From contig CAZSXS010000030.1 in NCBI GenBank assembly GCA_964611385.1, forward strand, positions 1-41,021: a stretch of 41,021 nucleotides of DNA, in the 5' to 3' direction. The stretch is from CAZSXS01 sp964611385. Lineage in GTDB: Bacteria > Bacillota > Clostridia > Lachnospirales > CAYPQA01. The position numbers and the translations under genes were made by a program. The notes under the pieces are model-generated. The model worked only from the letters and a program-made list of their open reading frames with translations. It had not been told where the DNA came from and made no database searches. Positions 38,806 through 41,021 of the stretch are shown here, one piece after another. The stretch's first letter is position 1, and every line of letters starts with the position of its first letter.

Positions 38806-40935
38806 TTATAAGCCTGCGATGCGCCCGTCTTGATCCACCATGATCTCTTTTTTGAGGGGTTCACCACACAAAGCAACGCTCCGTGGATCCGGCTGTGAGG
38901 TACCTACATACAGGGTATAGTTTCCACCCGCCACGGTTAAATCTCCTGCTGCATTCCGGATGGAGAAGGCGTTTTTCTTCATGGCTTCCATAGGGAAGCT
39001 TAGCCTCACTTCCTCACCCGGCTGCAAGTATACCCGCTGCACGCCGCAGAGCGTGAAAAGTTCCTTGCGATTTTCCCCAGAGGCGTACAGCTGAACAATC
39101 TGACCTGCCACACGCTCACCGGTGTTTTGTACTGTAAGGCTTATTTCATCCTTTGTAAGCTCTAGGTTCGTAAGGCCAAAGCGACTGTAGCTTAAGCCAA
39201 AGCCAAAGGGATACAGGGCTTCGCCCTTAAAATACCGATACGTGCGGTTTTCCATCGAATAATCCCTAAAATCCGGCAAGTCTCTATCCTCTTTATAGAA
39301 GGTAACCGGCAGCTTGCCCTCGGGGCTCCAGTTGCCCAGAAGCACATCAGCTACAGCATAGCCGCCCAAGGAGCCGGGATAGAAGGCTTGAAGAATGCCA
39401 TTTACATGCTCATCTGCCCAACCCAAGGCCAAGGCACTGCCGGAGACAAGCACAAGGATCAGCGGCTTTCCTTCAGCAGCAGCCCGAACCTTTTCAAGCA
39501 AAGCCTGTTGGCGACCAGGCAGATTCAGGCTCATCTTATCGCCAGAAGCAAACTCGTTGGACGCGTCGCCTTGCTCCCCTTCAATGTCCGCATTCAAGCC
39601 CAGACAAAGAACGACGGCATCGCTATGTTTTGCCACCGTTACAGCCTCGGCCATACGATCGTCATCCCAGGCTAGGTCAGTCTGCTTTGCTTTATAAAGG
39701 TGGCAACCCTCTGCATAAAGCACGCGGATATCTGAATTCTGTTCGCGGGCTCTTTCACGGATTCCCCGAAGTATCGTGCAATGTTCGGAGGCTGTACCTT
39801 CATAGTTCCCCTCCAGAACCCGGCGGCTGTCTGCATTAGGCCCAATCACGCCGATGGTCTTAAGCTTTGACAAATCAAGTGGTAGGCAGCCATCGTTTTT
39901 CAGAAGCACCATAGAGCGCCGAGAAACCTGCAAGTTTAAGTCGCGGTGCTCTGGGCAGTCCAACACTGTATATGGGATATCCGTATACTTCTGATTGCTG
40001 GTCTCTCCCAAAATGCCAAGCCGCATACGGGTAACCAAAAGGCGATCCACAGCCCTGTCTATATCTTCTTCTGTCAAAAGCCCTTCTTGAACGGCAGCTA
40101 AGCAATATCCAAAGAGGGTTCCGCAATTGAGGTCGCAGCCATTTTTCACGGCCAAAGCCACGGATTCCACGGGGGTACTTGTTATCTTATGATAAAGATG
40201 GAAATCCTGAATGGCCCAGCAGTCAGAGGTGACATGACCGTCAAAGCCCCACTTTTCCCGCAAGATCTCTTGCAGTAGGCGTTTGGAACCGCAACAGGGT
40301 TCATCAAGGGTACGGTTATAGGCGCCCATAACGGATTCCACCTTTGCCTCGCAGACAGCTGCTTCAAAAGCGGGCAAATAGGTATTCCAAAGGTCATAGT
40401 CATTACAGACGGCATTAAATTCATGGCGCTCGTCTTCAGGGCCGCTATGGACGGCAAAGTGTTTCGCACAGGCGGCTGCTTTCAGGTTTTCCTTATCCTT
40501 TCCTTGCAGGCCCTCAATGAAGGCAACGCCCATACGGCTTGTGAGCCAAGGGTCTTCGCCAAAGGTTTCATGACCTCTACCCCATCTTGGGTCACGAAAA
40601 ATATTAATATTGGGCGACCAAAAGGTCAGGCCCTTATAGATACCACAATCGCCCTCTGCCTGGTACTGGATATATTTAGCCCGGCCTTCAAGGGCAATGA
40701 CCTCAGCGACTTGGAAAATCAAGCCCGGGTCAAAGGTAGCAGCCATAGCAACGGCTTGCGGAAACATCGTTGCGACGCCACTACGGGCGACGCCATGCAA
40801 GGCCTCATTCCACCAATTATAGGCAGGGATACCCAAGCGTTTCACAGGGGCCGCCCCATGAAGCATTTGAGAGACTTTTTCTTCCAGGCTCATTTTTGCC
40901 ACAAGGGCTTTAGCTTGTTCAGAATATTTTGACAT
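38806..40935 (-). CDS. Glycoside hydrolase family 3 (beta-glucosidase/beta-xylosidase-like)
   Basis: The 709-residue enzyme has no signal peptide, so it probably hydrolyses imported oligosaccharides in the cytoplasm. The N-terminal TIM barrel shows MSLEEKVSQMLHGAAPVKRL, IPAYNWWNEALHGVARSG, WSPNINIFRDPRWGRGHETF then GEDP, CAKHFAVHSGPEDERH and the nucleophile Asp238 in HVTSDCWAI. The alpha/beta sandwich follows (KTIGVIGPNADSR; LPVTFY), and a fibronectin III-like domain ends the protein (YPFGFGLSYSRF onward). The DERHEF segment and NWWNEALHGVAR are usual in xylosidase/glucosidase-type clostridial GH3 enzymes. ATG 40935 is preferred; an upstream ATG at 40947 abuts the AGAAAGGA ribosome binding site. 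Substrate cannot be assigned. Confidence 0.9.
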   Translation of the reverse strand: MSKYSEQAKALVAKMSLEEKVSQMLHGAAPVKRLGIPAYNWWNEALHGVARSGVATMFPQAVAMAATFDPGLIFQVAEVIALEGRAKYIQYQAEGDCGIYKGLTFWSPNINIFRDPRWGRGHETFGEDPWLTSRMGVAFIEGLQGKDKENLKAAACAKHFAVHSGPEDERHEFNAVCNDYDLWNTYLPAFEAAVCEAKVESVMGAYNRTLDEPCCGSKRLLQEILREKWGFDGHVTSDCWAIQDFHLYHKITSTPVESVALAVKNGCDLNCGTLFGYCLAAVQEGLLTEEDIDRAVDRLLVTRMRLGILGETSNQKYTDIPYTVLDCPEHRDLNLQVSRRSMVLLKNDGCLPLDLSKLKTIGVIGPNADSRRVLEGNYEGTASEHCTILRGIRERAREQNSDIRVLYAEGCHLYKAKQTDLAWDDDRMAEAVTVAKHSDAVVLCLGLNADIEGEQGDASNEFASGDKMSLNLPGRQQALLEKVRAAAEGKPLILVLVSGSALALGWADEHVNGILQAFYPGSLGGYAVADVLLGNWSPEGKLPVTFYKEDRDLPDFRDYSMENRTYRYFKGEALYPFGFGLSYSRFGLTNLELTKDEISLTVQNTGERVAGQIVQLYASGENRKELFTLCGVQRVYLQPGEEVRLSFPMEAMKKNAFSIRNAAGDLTVAGGNYTLYVGTSQPDPRSVALCGEPLKKEIMVDQDGRIAGL

Positions 40936-40960
40936 AAATAAGACCATTCCTTTCTACGAA

Positions 40961-40993
40961 AGGCACTAACGAGCCATGAAAAGGCAAGTGCCT
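40961..40993. promoter_or_regulatory. Short inverted repeat upstream of the GH3 gene, possible operator
   Basis: AGGCACT (40961-40967) and AGTGCCT (40987-40993) form a perfect 7-bp dyad with a 19-bp spacer, about 25-60 bp upstream of the GH3 start. It could be a regulator site or a weak hairpin in the leader; the promoter itself is at or beyond the window edge. Confidence 0.35.
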
Positions 40994-41021
40994 AAAATTT
41001 GTGATAAAATAAGAATACAGA

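Noticed and set aside
1..41021. CRISPR array, tRNA, rRNA, integrase, transposase or prophage genes
   Set aside because: None was seen. The tandem and inverted repeats present lack CRISPR spacing, and no recombinase motif was found in any plausible frame.

Overview
The window reads as chromosome of an endospore-forming, flagellated, chemotactic Gram-positive bacterium, most likely a member of the Clostridia. Supporting signs are a three-gene GerA-type spore germinant receptor, a flagellin with a sigma-D-like promoter, methyl-accepting chemotaxis proteins with stacked HAMP modules, a lipoprotein-type phosphate-binding protein, PhoP boxes of the Bacillus type (TTTACA-like repeats every 11 bp) and strong AGGAGG ribosome binding sites. 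I saw no rRNA, tRNA or CRISPR array.

Positions 1-867 hold a decayed AAA-ATPase-like gene (minus strand) with an internal out-of-frame deletion. Positions 1030-14767 look like a surface/flagellar glycan island: a complete dTDP-L-rhamnose set (rfbA, rfbD, rfbB, rfbC); a flagellin with a long Ser/Thr/Ala-rich central insert; a large TPR-O-GlcNAc-transferase-like glycosyltransferase flanked by two paralogous zinc-ribbon-like methyltransferases; an FkbM methyltransferase; and the pseudaminic-acid enzymes PseC and PseI. The most economical reading is that the flagellin is O-glycosylated by the GT41-like enzyme and that the glycan carries rhamnose and/or pseudaminic acid and is methylated. The link between these genes is inferred from context.

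Positions 14792-26343 hold a Uma2-type protein, a PhnP-like metallo-beta-lactamase-fold hydrolase, an MCP, an MgtC family membrane protein, a gerA-type A/B/C operon, and a second MCP closely related to the first. Between the second MCP and the next gene lies a gene-poor segment with divergent promoters, a strongly structured leader-like palindrome, and one of three copies of a short dispersed repeat (core GTGACTGAGTA). A solitary AIPR-type abortive-infection gene follows (26838-28532).

Positions 28598-37095 are a phosphate-starvation locus: PHO boxes, pstS-pstC-pstA-pstB-phoU in an overlapping operon, a 300-bp spacer packed with three very long hairpins, a PhoP-like regulator, a second PHO-box array, a secreted alkaline phosphatase and a PhoR-like kinase. 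The phosphate-binding protein is circularly permuted relative to canonical PstS: its usual C-terminal half comes first. The window ends with a membrane-anchored D,D-carboxypeptidase and a family 3 glycoside hydrolase, both on the minus strand.
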